Assembly (NCBI RefSeq): GCF_031846305.1 | Contig: NZ_JAVRHY010000001.1 | Location: forward strand, 186,001 to 250,000 | Direction: 5' to 3' | DNA length: 64,000 nucleotides | From: Spectribacter acetivorans | GTDB taxonomy: Bacteria; Pseudomonadota; Gammaproteobacteria; Nevskiales; Salinisphaeraceae | In this document: piece by piece, positions 1-7,321 of the stretch | How the letters are laid out: each line of letters begins with the position of its first letter | How positions within the stretch are numbered: position 1 is the first letter of the stretch | The notes under the pieces: generated by a model | Database searches by the model: none | The model's input: the letters and a program-made list of their open reading frames with translations, nothing else | Told to the model about the DNA's origin: nothing | Translations under genes and position numbers: made by a program

Positions 1-2898
1 GGGCAGCCAGCGGTCGGGGCGATGGTCACGCTGTATGCCGCCGGGGAAAGTCCGGGCGATGCCACCGTTGAACTGGCCGGCGCCATGACCGACGGCGATG
101 GGCGTTTCACTATCGACCTGATGTCGTTGGTAACGAGCGGCGATCTGGCCGAGGGTCAGCTCGTCTACCTGACCGCGAGCGGCGGGGGCGCCGCCGGTGG
201 CGGCGGTGTGAACAGCGCGAGCCAGCTAATGACCGTGGTGGGGCCCTACTGCGATCCGGCGGACTCCGGGTGCGATTTTCCCGATTCCGTCACCATCAAC
301 GAGCTGACCACCGCGGCCGCGACCTCGGTGCTGCAGGATTTCATCACCTTCGTGGATTGCCCGGATATCGTGGGCAACGCCACCCCCGGCACCTGCGCAG
401 CCATTCCCGGTGCCATTGGCCTGAATGCCCGCGCCGGGACCCTTGGCGCCCTGGTGAACATCGGTAGCGGCCGGGCGTCGGATTTTCTGGACGCTAACGC
501 TGCGGACAGCCCGGCTATCGCCGCCACCCGGCGACGGCTCAACAGCATGGGCAACATCCTGGCCGGTTGCGTCACCACCGACGGCCCGGAGGCGGCCGGC
601 TGCGGCGATCTCTTCGACGTCACCATCAGCGCCGACAACACCCTGGCCGCGGCCTTCCAGATCGCGGCCTACCCGGCGGTGAACGTCGCCGGGGACAGTC
701 TGTTCGCCCTCCAGCCCGCAACACCGGTCTACACTCCGGCGCTGAGCGCCGCGCCCGACAACTGGACCGTGGGCGGGCAGCGCTTTGCCTATGCGACCAA
801 CGCCGGCGACGACTCTGTGTCCGCGTACCGCCGCAGCGACACCAGCGGTGCGTTGGTCGAGCAAGCCGGTTCGCCGTTTGACTCCGGCACCGGGGCGAGA
901 TCAGTCACCGTCCACCCGAGCGGGGCCTTCGCTTACGTTACCAATACAGGCGACGGTAATGTCTCGGCCTACCGTGTTGACCCGGCCGCCGGCGAACTGA
1001 CCCAGGTGGCCGACTCGCCGTTTGCCGCCGGTGAAGATCCGATATCGGTCACCGTCGATTCGAGCGGGGCCTTCGCCTATGTCGCCAACGAAGGCGACGA
1101 CACCGTCTCGGCCTACCGCATCGATCCTGCCACCGGCTCGCTCACCGAGCTGGACGACTCGCCGTTTGCCGCTGGCACTGAGCCGCAGTCGGTAACCGTC
1201 CATCCGAGCGGTGGCTTCGCCTATGTCGCTAACGCCGGCAGCGACAATGTCACGGCCTACAGCATCCATCCAGCCAGCGGCGCGCTCGCAGAGTTGGCCG
1301 GCTCGCCGTTTGCCGCCGGCGATCAGCCGGTGTCGGTCAGCGTCGACCCGCGCGGTGCCTTCGCTTATGTCGCCAATGCCGACAGCGACAATGTCACGGC
1401 CTACAGCGTCGACCAAGCTAGCGGTGCGCTCACTGAGTTGTCCGGCTCGCCGTTTGCCGCCGGCGATCAGCCGGTGTCGGTCAGCGTCGACCCGCGCGGT
1501 GCCTTCGCCTACGTCACCAGTGAAAGTGGCGATAATATCTCGGCCTTCCACGTTGACCAGGCCACCGGCGAACTGACCCAGGTGGCCGATTCGGCGTTTG
1601 CCGCCGGTGAAGATCCGATATCGGTCACCGTCGATTCGAGCGGGGCCTTCGCCTATGTCGCCAACGAAGGCGACGACACCGTCTCGGCCTACCGCATCGA
1701 TCCTGCCACCGGCGCGCTGACCGAGATCGACGCCGCCTCCCCGTACTTCGCCGGGCCGAGATCGTTCCCCTCCGACATCGCGGCGGCGCCGTCGGGGCGC
1801 TTCGCCTATACCGCCAACCCGGGCAACGACAGCGACGTCACCGCCTTTGCCATCGATCCGCTGACCGGCGCGCTGGCCCAGACGCCGGATTCGCCGATAA
1901 GCAGCCGTGCATTGGATAACGACGAAGCCAATGCGGTCGCCGTCGACCCCACTGAATCCTTCGTCTACGCGACCCAGAACAGTGCCACCGGCGACGGCGA
2001 CGTGCTCGGCTTCACCATCGACGGCGCCACCGGCGATCTGACGGAAATCGACGACGGGCCGCTAGACAATCTTCCGGAGTCTCCGTTTCCTTCTGGTGAC
2101 GAGATCAGCGATATCATTGTTGAACCGTCCGGCATGTTTGCTTTCGTCACTGAACGCATCACGTTGGCCACCGGCAGCCCGGGGAACATCCTGTCGTACA
2201 GCATCGACGGGCGAGGCGCGCTGCAAGGCGACGGCGGCTCCTTGTTTGGACAGGACGCTACCGGGGAACGGCCGGAAGACGTCGCCATCACTCCGAACGG
2301 TGAATTTGCCTACGTCGTTAACCGCTTCGGCGGCAGCGTTTCCGGCTACCGCGTCGACCCGGATGGCGGCACCGCTGGCGTGCTCATGGAACTGCCCGGG
2401 TCTCCGTTCTCCACGGGAACTGCCCCCACCGCGATACAGATCAGCCCGGATGGCGGCTTTGCTTACGTCACCCTGGGCGGAGACGATCTGCAGACTTTCG
2501 TGATCGACGCCACGACCGGCGCGCTCACCGAAGTGATGGGCTCGCAGGTATCCACAGGCGATTTTCCGTCGGATATTGCCATCGGACCCGACGGCGCCTT
2601 CGCCTACGTGCTGAACCTGAGCGACGACAGCATCGAGGTGTACGCGCTCAACGCCAGCGCTGGGGCCCCCGGCGACATGCCCGAGCAGACGCTGGCAGTG
2701 GAAGAGGGCGCGAGCGCGATCCTGATCGATCCGACCGGGCGTTTTCTCTACGCCACGAACGGGAGCTTCGGCACGTCGGGTAGAAACAACGTTTCGGGCT
2801 ATAGGATTAATCCAGCCACGGGAGAACTCAGTGAGATCGACCTCGCTTCACCCTTCGCCGCGGGTAATGCGCCATCTTCCGTGACGACCGGGCCCTGA
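1..2898 (+). CDS. YVTN-type beta-propeller protein, 5' end outside the window
   Basis: The frame is open to the first base, so the true start lies upstream and the ATG at position 22 is probably internal. The first ~80 codons resemble an Ig-like/carboxypeptidase-regulatory fold (PAVGAMVTLYAAG). From about codon 255 onward the protein consists of repeated blades of 45-50 residues with the signature FAYVAN or FAYVTN followed by VSAYRIDP and a PFAAG turn, the pattern of YVTN/lactonase-like beta-propellers. About a dozen blades can be counted, so two propellers are possible. Low Lys/Arg and high Asp/Gly content suggest a secreted or surface protein in a salty setting. No catalytic motif was recognised and a binding or adhesive role is only inferred. 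It ends with a TGA stop at 2896-2898. Confidence 0.8.
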   Translation, partial: GQPAVGAMVTLYAAGESPGDATVELAGAMTDGDGRFTIDLMSLVTSGDLAEGQLVYLTASGGGAAGGGGVNSASQLMTVVGPYCDPADSGCDFPDSVTINELTTAAATSVLQDFITFVDCPDIVGNATPGTCAAIPGAIGLNARAGTLGALVNIGSGRASDFLDANAADSPAIAATRRRLNSMGNILAGCVTTDGPEAAGCGDLFDVTISADNTLAAAFQIAAYPAVNVAGDSLFALQPATPVYTPALSAAPDNWTVGGQRFAYATNAGDDSVSAYRRSDTSGALVEQAGSPFDSGTGARSVTVHPSGAFAYVTNTGDGNVSAYRVDPAAGELTQVADSPFAAGEDPISVTVDSSGAFAYVANEGDDTVSAYRIDPATGSLTELDDSPFAAGTEPQSVTVHPSGGFAYVANAGSDNVTAYSIHPASGALAELAGSPFAAGDQPVSVSVDPRGAFAYVANADSDNVTAYSVDQASGALTELSGSPFAAGDQPVSVSVDPRGAFAYVTSESGDNISAFHVDQATGELTQVADSAFAAGEDPISVTVDSSGAFAYVANEGDDTVSAYRIDPATGALTEIDAASPYFAGPRSFPSDIAAAPSGRFAYTANPGNDSDVTAFAIDPLTGALAQTPDSPISSRALDNDEANAVAVDPTESFVYATQNSATGDGDVLGFTIDGATGDLTEIDDGPLDNLPESPFPSGDEISDIIVEPSGMFAFVTERITLATGSPGNILSYSIDGRGALQGDGGSLFGQDATGERPEDVAITPNGEFAYVVNRFGGSVSGYRVDPDGGTAGVLMELPGSPFSTGTAPTAIQISPDGGFAYVTLGGDDLQTFVIDATTGALTEVMGSQVSTGDFPSDIAIGPDGAFAYVLNLSDDSIEVYALNASAGAPGDMPEQTLAVEEGASAILIDPTGRFLYATNGSFGTSGRNNVSGYRINPATGELSEIDLASPFAAGNAPSSVTTGP
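991..1713 (+). repeat. Duplicated propeller blades (two 147-bp near-identical copies)
   Basis: Positions 991-1137 and 1567-1713 are identical apart from two substitutions and lie 576 bp (192 codons) apart in the same frame. Between them, the segments starting at 1291 and 1435 are a second near-identical pair spaced exactly 144 bp (48 codons). Identity at synonymous sites shows recent duplication or gene conversion of whole blades rather than selection on protein sequence alone. Confidence 0.85.
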
Positions 2899-2973
2899 CG
2901 GGTGTATCGCCTCGAAGAATGCTCCGGCCGCTTAGCGGCCTGCTTCCGATGCCTACGGCTTTACCCTCAATTC

Positions 2974-3240
2974 TCAGAGGGTGTTGGCCTCGAGGCTGGC
3001 GTGGGGCCGGGAGCGGCCGCAGCCGCGCTGGTCGAACAGCACGATGCGATAAATCGAGGGATCGAAGAACCGCCGGCTGCGGGCATTGCAACCGCCGCCG
3101 GGCCCGCCATGCAGAAATACCACCGGCTTGCCCGCCGGGTTGCCGCACTGCTCGTAGTACAACGTGTGCATATCGGAGACGGCGAGTTCGCCCTGATCGT
3201 AGGGCTCGATGTCGGGATAGAGCGAGCGGGGTGCGGGCAT
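2974..3240 (-). pseudogene. pip: Proline iminopeptidase, N-terminal fragment
   Basis: The frame encodes the first ~88 residues of a prolyl aminopeptidase: LYPDIEPYDQGELAVSDMHTL, the oxyanion-hole motif HGGPGGG, RFFDP and FDQRGCGRS are all recognisable. The family is normally 310-330 residues, an alpha/beta hydrolase that releases N-terminal proline. Here a TGA stop follows PHASLEANTL, so the nucleophile elbow and the rest of the catalytic triad are absent. No continuation was seen in the ~75 bp before the propeller gene ends, so this looks like a deletion remnant rather than a single stop mutation. An ATG at 3240 matches the usual family start; the frame is open further upstream to 3339. Confidence 0.75.
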
Positions 3241-3400
3241 GAGGGTCGGCCTGGCGGGCGGATGCGCGGGATTGTGCCACGCGTCCCCGTCTGCCGGTCC
3301 TGTTGCTTCGTAGCGAATGCGGCCGGTTGACGTCACCAAGAAGCGAATCCGCCCGGGATAGCCGTGGCGCTGTCGCGCCTCGCTATGAAATAGGTAACGC

Positions 3401-3439
3401 TGTCATCGCGAGCGGCCGCAAGGCCGCGCGGCGATCTCC
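3401..3439. repeat. REP-like palindromic intergenic repeat
   Basis: A 39-bp imperfect palindrome starts TGTCATCGCGAG, has a GGCC-gcaa-GGCC centre and ends GGCGATCTCC. The TCAT-GCGAG to GGCGATCTCC layout matches dispersed palindromes common in proteobacterial intergenic DNA. The surrounding ~280 bp between the pip remnant and the tetR gene shows no convincing gene. Confidence 0.5.
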
Positions 3440-3520
3440 CGGCCGGATCATTGCACCATGGGGTAAGCAACCGGGTGAGACAGACAAGCCCTTTCGCGCC
3501 CCGCGATGATGGACGACGGC

Positions 3521-4108
3521 TCAGCGAGCGCCCAGCACCCGGGTCATGAACAGCCGGATGAAGGCGTCAAGCGGCTCGCGCGAGCGGGCGATCTTGGCTC
3601 GCAGGATGGCCCCTTCCCAACCGATGAGAAGAAACTCGGCCAGCTCGCGGGCATCATCCTCGGGATCGATCTCGCCGCCCGCGATCGCTTCGTCGAGGCA
3701 ATCGGCCAGGCGTTCGCTCCAGTTGGCGAAGGCGCGCTCCAGTCGTTCGCGGAACGCCGGCTGCTGGGCCGCCAGTTCCTGCCCGAGATTGCCCATCAGA
3801 CAGCCGCGACAGTAGTCATGGGCTTCGATCTCGTCGGCGCCGGCTTCCAGGTACTGCCGTAGCCGCTGGAGCGGCGGCGTTGTCGAATCCCCCAAAACCC
3901 GATCCAGGTACGCGGCATGGGTCTCGGCTACGGCGTCGATCACGGCCAGGCCGAATGTGTCCTTGCTGTCGAAGTAGTAGTAGAACGACCCCTTGGGGAC
4001 CCCGGCGGCGCACAACACGGCGTTGATGCCGGTGTTGTTGTAGCCTTGGGTGCCAATGATCTCCGCACCCGTGCGAAGCAACAGGGCGCGTGTTTCGCTG
4101 CGGCTCAT
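3521..4108 (-). CDS. TetR/AcrR family repressor, NemR/AcuR-like
   Basis: A 195-residue DNA-binding repressor with an N-terminal TetR helix-turn-helix (residues ~8-55: INAVLCAAGVPKGSFYYYFDSKDTF) and a C-terminal ligand domain containing YCRGCLMGNLGQE near residue 100. That cysteine-bearing segment and the later KIARSREPLDAFI stretch resemble NemR/AcuR-type regulators, which sense electrophiles or acrylate-like compounds. The gene is divergent from epsC, and a near-perfect palindrome sits just upstream of its ATG, so autoregulation is likely. The ligand is inferred only from family resemblance; no nemA-like reductase is adjacent, which leaves the target uncertain. Confidence 0.85.
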   Translation of the reverse strand: MSRSETRALLLRTGAEIIGTQGYNNTGINAVLCAAGVPKGSFYYYFDSKDTFGLAVIDAVAETHAAYLDRVLGDSTTPPLQRLRQYLEAGADEIEAHDYCRGCLMGNLGQELAAQQPAFRERLERAFANWSERLADCLDEAIAGGEIDPEDDARELAEFLLIGWEGAILRAKIARSREPLDAFIRLFMTRVLGAR

Positions 4109-4114
4109 GTCGAC

Positions 4115-4139
4115 AATATTAGACCAGTCGTCTAGTATT
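4115..4139. promoter_or_regulatory. NemR-box-like operator
   Basis: A 25-bp inverted repeat AATATTAGAC-N5-GTCTAGTATT with one mismatched position per arm, placed 7 bp from the tetR start codon and ~70 bp from epsC. The core TAGAC-N5-GTCTA resembles the published NemR box. It could control both divergent genes. Confidence 0.7.
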
Positions 4140-4210
4140 CGTCAAAATGAAGGCGATGATGCCCTGACGGGGTCGCCAGACGGCCGCGAAAACCGACGAG
4201 GAGCTGTGCC

Positions 4211-5191
4211 ATGACGCCAAATCAACCCGAAGCCGTACCGCCCCGGCCCGAGGCGTCCGACGCCCGACCGGCCTGGGACCTGGAGCGGATTACCGCCGAC
4301 CTGCGATCCACCCGCATGGACTGGCGCAGCGAAACCGGCCGCCTGCAGGAACTGGGCCGCCGCGATCTGCCCTCGCGCCGGGATCTGGCCGAGATCCTCG
4401 ATCTGCTGCGCGGGGCGCTGTTCCCCATGCGGCTGGGGCCGCCGGCGCTGAGCGAGCGCAGCGAGGATTTCTACGTCGGCCACACCCTGGACACCGCCCT
4501 CAACCTGCTGCTGGAACAGGTGCGTCTGGAACTGCGCTACATGGCCCGGCACTGCGGCCAGCCCTGCGACGAGGGCGAGCCGGAAGCCGTGGCGCGCCGG
4601 ATTGTGGGCGACTTCGCCACGGATCTACCGCGCATCCGGCGCCTGCTGGATACCGACGTGCTGGCCGCGTTCCGGGGTGACCCCGCGGCCAAGACGGTGG
4701 ATGAGGTTCTGCTCTGCTATCCGGGCGTGGAGGCCATGATCCACCACCGGCTGGCCCATACTCTCTATGAGCTGGAAGTGCCGTTGCTGGCGCGACTGGT
4801 GGCCGAGCTGGCGCATTCCTCCACCGGCATCGACATCCACCCCGGTGCGCAGATCGGCCCGGGATTCTTCATCGACCACGGTACCGGCGTGGTGATCGGG
4901 GAAACCGCGGTGATCGGCGAGAACGTGCGGCTCTACCAGGCGGTGACGCTGGGCGCCAAGCGCTTCCCGGCCGACGACAGCGGCAATCTGCAGAAGGGCC
5001 TGCCGCGGCACCCGATTGTCGAGAACGACGTGGTGGTCTACGCCGGGGCGACCATTCTCGGCCGCATCACCATCGGTCGTGGCTCGACCATCGGCGGCAA
5101 TGTCTGGCTGACCCGCAGCGTACCGGCGGACAGTCAGATATCGCAGGCCTCGCTGACCGACAACTGCCCGGACAACGGCGGCGGCAAGTAG
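4211..5191 (+). CDS. epsC: Serine O-acetyltransferase, EpsC type
   Basis: A 326-residue enzyme that acetylates L-serine with acetyl-CoA to give O-acetylserine, the acceptor for sulfide in cysteine synthesis, in the cytoplasm. The N-terminal ~170 residues are the helical SATase domain. From ~190 the left-handed beta-helix hexapeptide repeats follow: HSSTGIDIHPGAQIGPGFFIDHGTGVVIGE carries the catalytic histidine/aspartate region, then VRLYQAVTLGAK. It is longer than E. coli CysE (273) and lacks the Cys-synthase-binding C-terminal Ile, as is typical for the EpsC group. A GAGGAGCTG ribosome site precedes the ATG. It converges on gph with stop codons immediately adjacent. Confidence 0.92.
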   Translation: MTPNQPEAVPPRPEASDARPAWDLERITADLRSTRMDWRSETGRLQELGRRDLPSRRDLAEILDLLRGALFPMRLGPPALSERSEDFYVGHTLDTALNLLLEQVRLELRYMARHCGQPCDEGEPEAVARRIVGDFATDLPRIRRLLDTDVLAAFRGDPAAKTVDEVLLCYPGVEAMIHHRLAHTLYELEVPLLARLVAELAHSSTGIDIHPGAQIGPGFFIDHGTGVVIGETAVIGENVRLYQAVTLGAKRFPADDSGNLQKGLPRHPIVENDVVVYAGATILGRITIGRGSTIGGNVWLTRSVPADSQISQASLTDNCPDNGGGK

Positions 5192-5851
5192 TCAGGCTAC
5201 GAGTTCGGCCAGCGAATCCAGGGCGTAGTCCGGGTTGCTGTCGGTGATCGGGTCGCCGTGGTTGTAGCCGTAGGTTACCGCTACCACCGGAAAACCCGCG
5301 GCGCGGCCGGCCTGCACGTCGTGGCGTGAGTCGCCCACCATCAGGCAGTGCTCGGGTGACACGCCGGCCTGCTCGGCGCAGTACAGCAGCGGTGCGGGAT
5401 CGGGTTTCTTCTGCGGCAGGCTGTCCCCGCCCAGCGTCCAGCGGAAGTAGCCCTCGATTCCCAGTCCGCCGAGGATGGCCGGCAGAAAGGCCGCCGGCTT
5501 GTTGGTGACCAGCGCCAGGGGCATGCCGTGCTCGGCCAGGGCGGCCAGGCAATCCCGCACCCCGTCGAACAGGCGCGATTCCACGCAGGGCGCCGCCGCA
5601 TACAGCGCCTGAAACCGGTCATGCACCGCCTCGGTACGCGCGGGATCCAGCCCGGCGTCGATCAGGGCTCGTTCCACCAGCTTGCGGGTGCCGTTGCCCA
5701 CCCAGTCGCGCACCTTGGTCACACCCGCCGGGGGCGCCCCCAGTTCGGCGAGCACGGCGTCGGTCGCGGCCGCGAGATCCGGTGCCGAATCCACCAGCGT
5801 GCCGTCCAGGTCGAATACCACGAGCTCGATGCCCGCAAGCGCGGCGTGCAT
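5192..5851 (-). CDS. gph: Phosphoglycolate phosphatase (HAD superfamily)
   Basis: A 219-residue HAD hydrolase. Motif I is FDLDGTLVDSAPDL (nucleophile Asp at ~15), motif II is ALVTNKP, and motif III/IV is KKPDPAPLLY and MVGDSRHDVQAGRAAG. The cap sequence and the conserved VDSAPDLAAA match Gph, which dephosphorylates 2-phosphoglycolate formed during DNA repair or by Rubisco-type reactions. Length fits the family. GGAGA lies just upstream of the ATG. The following MAPEG gene runs in the same direction and ends 12 bp upstream, so they are not necessarily cotranscribed. Confidence 0.9.
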   Translation of the reverse strand: MHAALAGIELVVFDLDGTLVDSAPDLAAATDAVLAELGAPPAGVTKVRDWVGNGTRKLVERALIDAGLDPARTEAVHDRFQALYAAAPCVESRLFDGVRDCLAALAEHGMPLALVTNKPAAFLPAILGGLGIEGYFRWTLGGDSLPQKKPDPAPLLYCAEQAGVSPEHCLMVGDSRHDVQAGRAAGFPVVAVTYGYNHGDPITDSNPDYALDSLAELVA

Positions 5852-5863
5852 GGGCGTCTCCTA

Positions 5864-6259
5864 TCAGGTGATGGCGCCGCCGAGGGCGAGCACCAGTAGG
5901 GTCAGGGCGGTGGCGGCCAGGACGAAGAATGTCGCTACCATGCCGACCATGCGGAATGTCAGGTTCTCCGGCGTGCGGGACACGCCCCAGGCGTGGCTGA
6001 GCCGGCCGGCCAGCAGCAGGGCACCCAGCAGATGCAGCCAGATCGCTGCGGCACCGAGCCCGGCCGCGGCATACAGCAGGATCAGCGCCAGCGGCACGTA
6101 CTCGGCAAAATTGGCGTGCACCCGCATGGCCCGCAACAGGCGCGCGTCACCGGCGTCGCCCAGGGCCGTCTGGGTCGCCCGCCGCACGCGGATGACATTG
6201 ATGCTCAGCGCAATGAACAGTAGCGCCAGCAGCGCGGCGTAGACGGAAACAATGGCCAT
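5864..6259 (-). CDS. MAPEG family membrane protein
   Basis: 131 residues with four hydrophobic segments. The motif RMRVHANFAEYVPLAL (here RAMRVHANFAEY) and RLSHAWGVSR are diagnostic of the bacterial MAPEG family, membrane-associated proteins in eicosanoid and glutathione metabolism. Bacterial members are mostly uncharacterised; glutathione transferase or peroxidase activity is known for some. The frame is open far upstream (to 6691) but the ATG at 6259 fits the family N-terminus. Confidence 0.85.
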   Translation of the reverse strand: MAIVSVYAALLALLFIALSINVIRVRRATQTALGDAGDARLLRAMRVHANFAEYVPLALILLYAAAGLGAAAIWLHLLGALLLAGRLSHAWGVSRTPENLTFRMVGMVATFFVLAATALTLLVLALGGAIT

Positions 6260-6318
6260 GGGCGGGCAGCCTCGGATCAAGGAAGGTCGCGCATTGTCCG
6301 ATGACCGGCAACGGATGA

Positions 6319-6930
6319 CTACCCCGCGACCACGAATACCCCGAGTCCAACCAGCAGCAGCGCGGCCAGACGGTTGAGCGTGACCCGTGCGTGGGGGGCG
6401 CTCAGCCAGCGACGGGCGCGCTCGGCGGCCAGTACGTACACCGATTTCACCGCCAGGATCACCCCGGTGGCGAGCGCCAGCACCAGCAGACCGTCGGCGA
6501 CACCAGCCTGATCCACCGACAGCACCGCCGGCATCAGCCCGAAATAGAACACCAGCGCGGTAGGGTCGGTCAGGGTCAGCAGAAAACCGGTGCCAAAGCC
6601 GGCCAGCCGAGCGCCCCCGTCGCGGCCGGCGGATGTCGATGGTGAAGCAAGCCAGGCCCGGATGCCCATGACCACAAGCACCGCGCCGCAACCGTAGCGG
6701 ATCAGCGTGAATAGTCCGGCGTGGGCGTCGGCCACCATCGCCAGCCCGCCCAGCGCTACCGCGATCAGCACGGCATCGGCCGCGACGATACCCAGGACCA
6801 TAACCATCCCGTGGCGCCAGCCAAGGCTGATCGAGCGGGCCAGAATCGCTGCGTCGGCCGGGCCGGGTACGACGGAAAGCAGCGCCATCGTCAGCACCAG
6901 CGTGGCCGCGCCGGCCGCGTCCAGGGTCAT
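6319..6930 (-). CDS. LysE/RhtB family exporter
   Basis: About 203 residues with six predicted membrane segments. The N-terminal SVVPGPADAAILARSISLGWRHG follows the LysE signature (P-G-P, then a conserved G...G), and GIRAWLAS follows the third segment. This family exports amino acids or related small molecules across the inner membrane; the substrate cannot be read from sequence. The start is set at 6930 rather than 6954 because AAGGGG lies 6 bp upstream of that ATG. It is divergent from btuB. Confidence 0.85.
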   Translation of the reverse strand: MTLDAAGAATLVLTMALLSVVPGPADAAILARSISLGWRHGMVMVLGIVAADAVLIAVALGGLAMVADAHAGLFTLIRYGCGAVLVVMGIRAWLASPSTSAGRDGGARLAGFGTGFLLTLTDPTALVFYFGLMPAVLSVDQAGVADGLLVLALATGVILAVKSVYVLAAERARRWLSAPHARVTLNRLAALLLVGLGVFVVAG

Positions 6931-7005
6931 GCGGTTTTCCCCTTGTGCCGGCACCGGCGGCCGGCTCTGCTCATCGTCATGAGTCGGAAGTTTACTGCGT
7001 GCAGT

Positions 7006-7033
7006 TTGACTTCGGCGCGAGGCCTCCTAGACT
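7006..7033 (+). promoter_or_regulatory. Predicted sigma-70 promoter for btuB
   Basis: TTGACT (7006-7011) and TAGACT (7028-7033) are separated by 16 bp and end about 23 bp before the first paired base of the cobalamin riboswitch. Confidence 0.55.
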
Positions 7034-7056
7034 AGGGGAAGATCAAGACTTAACCG

Positions 7057-7188
7057 TGGCAGGTGTTTCCGCCGCGCCCCGAGCGGCGCGGATAAACGGA
7101 AAAGCAAACGGGAAGTTGGTGCGAAACCAACGCTGCCCCCGCAACGGTAATCGACCCCGCGGTCGAGAGCCCGGAGACCGGCCTGCCA
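7057..7188 (+). promoter_or_regulatory. Cobalamin (AdoCbl) riboswitch upstream of btuB
   Basis: The closing stem pairs TGGCAGG (7057-7063) with CCTGCCA (7182-7188). Inside are the conserved B12-box elements: GGGAAG at ~7110, GCTGCCCCCGCAACGGTAA at 7132-7150, and AGCCCGGAGACCGGCC near the 3' end. These are hallmarks of cobalamin riboswitches, which lower expression when adenosylcobalamin is abundant. The ~130 bp between the aptamer and the btuB start would hold the expression platform. Confidence 0.93.
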
Positions 7189-7321
7189 TCGGCTATCAAC
7201 GTCATTGCGGTGGGCGATGGCGTGGGGCATACCTTTCTTGCCGTCCCTCTGATAGCTGTTTGCAACAGGAACGCCCGCGCCGGGCCATGGCGCAGCGCGG
7301 GTGGTGTTATCCGGGGACAAG

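Noticed and set aside
901..1551. A 216-residue minus-strand frame with internal repeats
   Set aside because: It is the mirror of the propeller blades and its repetition follows theirs exactly.
3506..3862. Plus-strand frame opposite the TetR gene
   Set aside because: No conserved motif; the minus-strand TetR helix-turn-helix is unmistakable.
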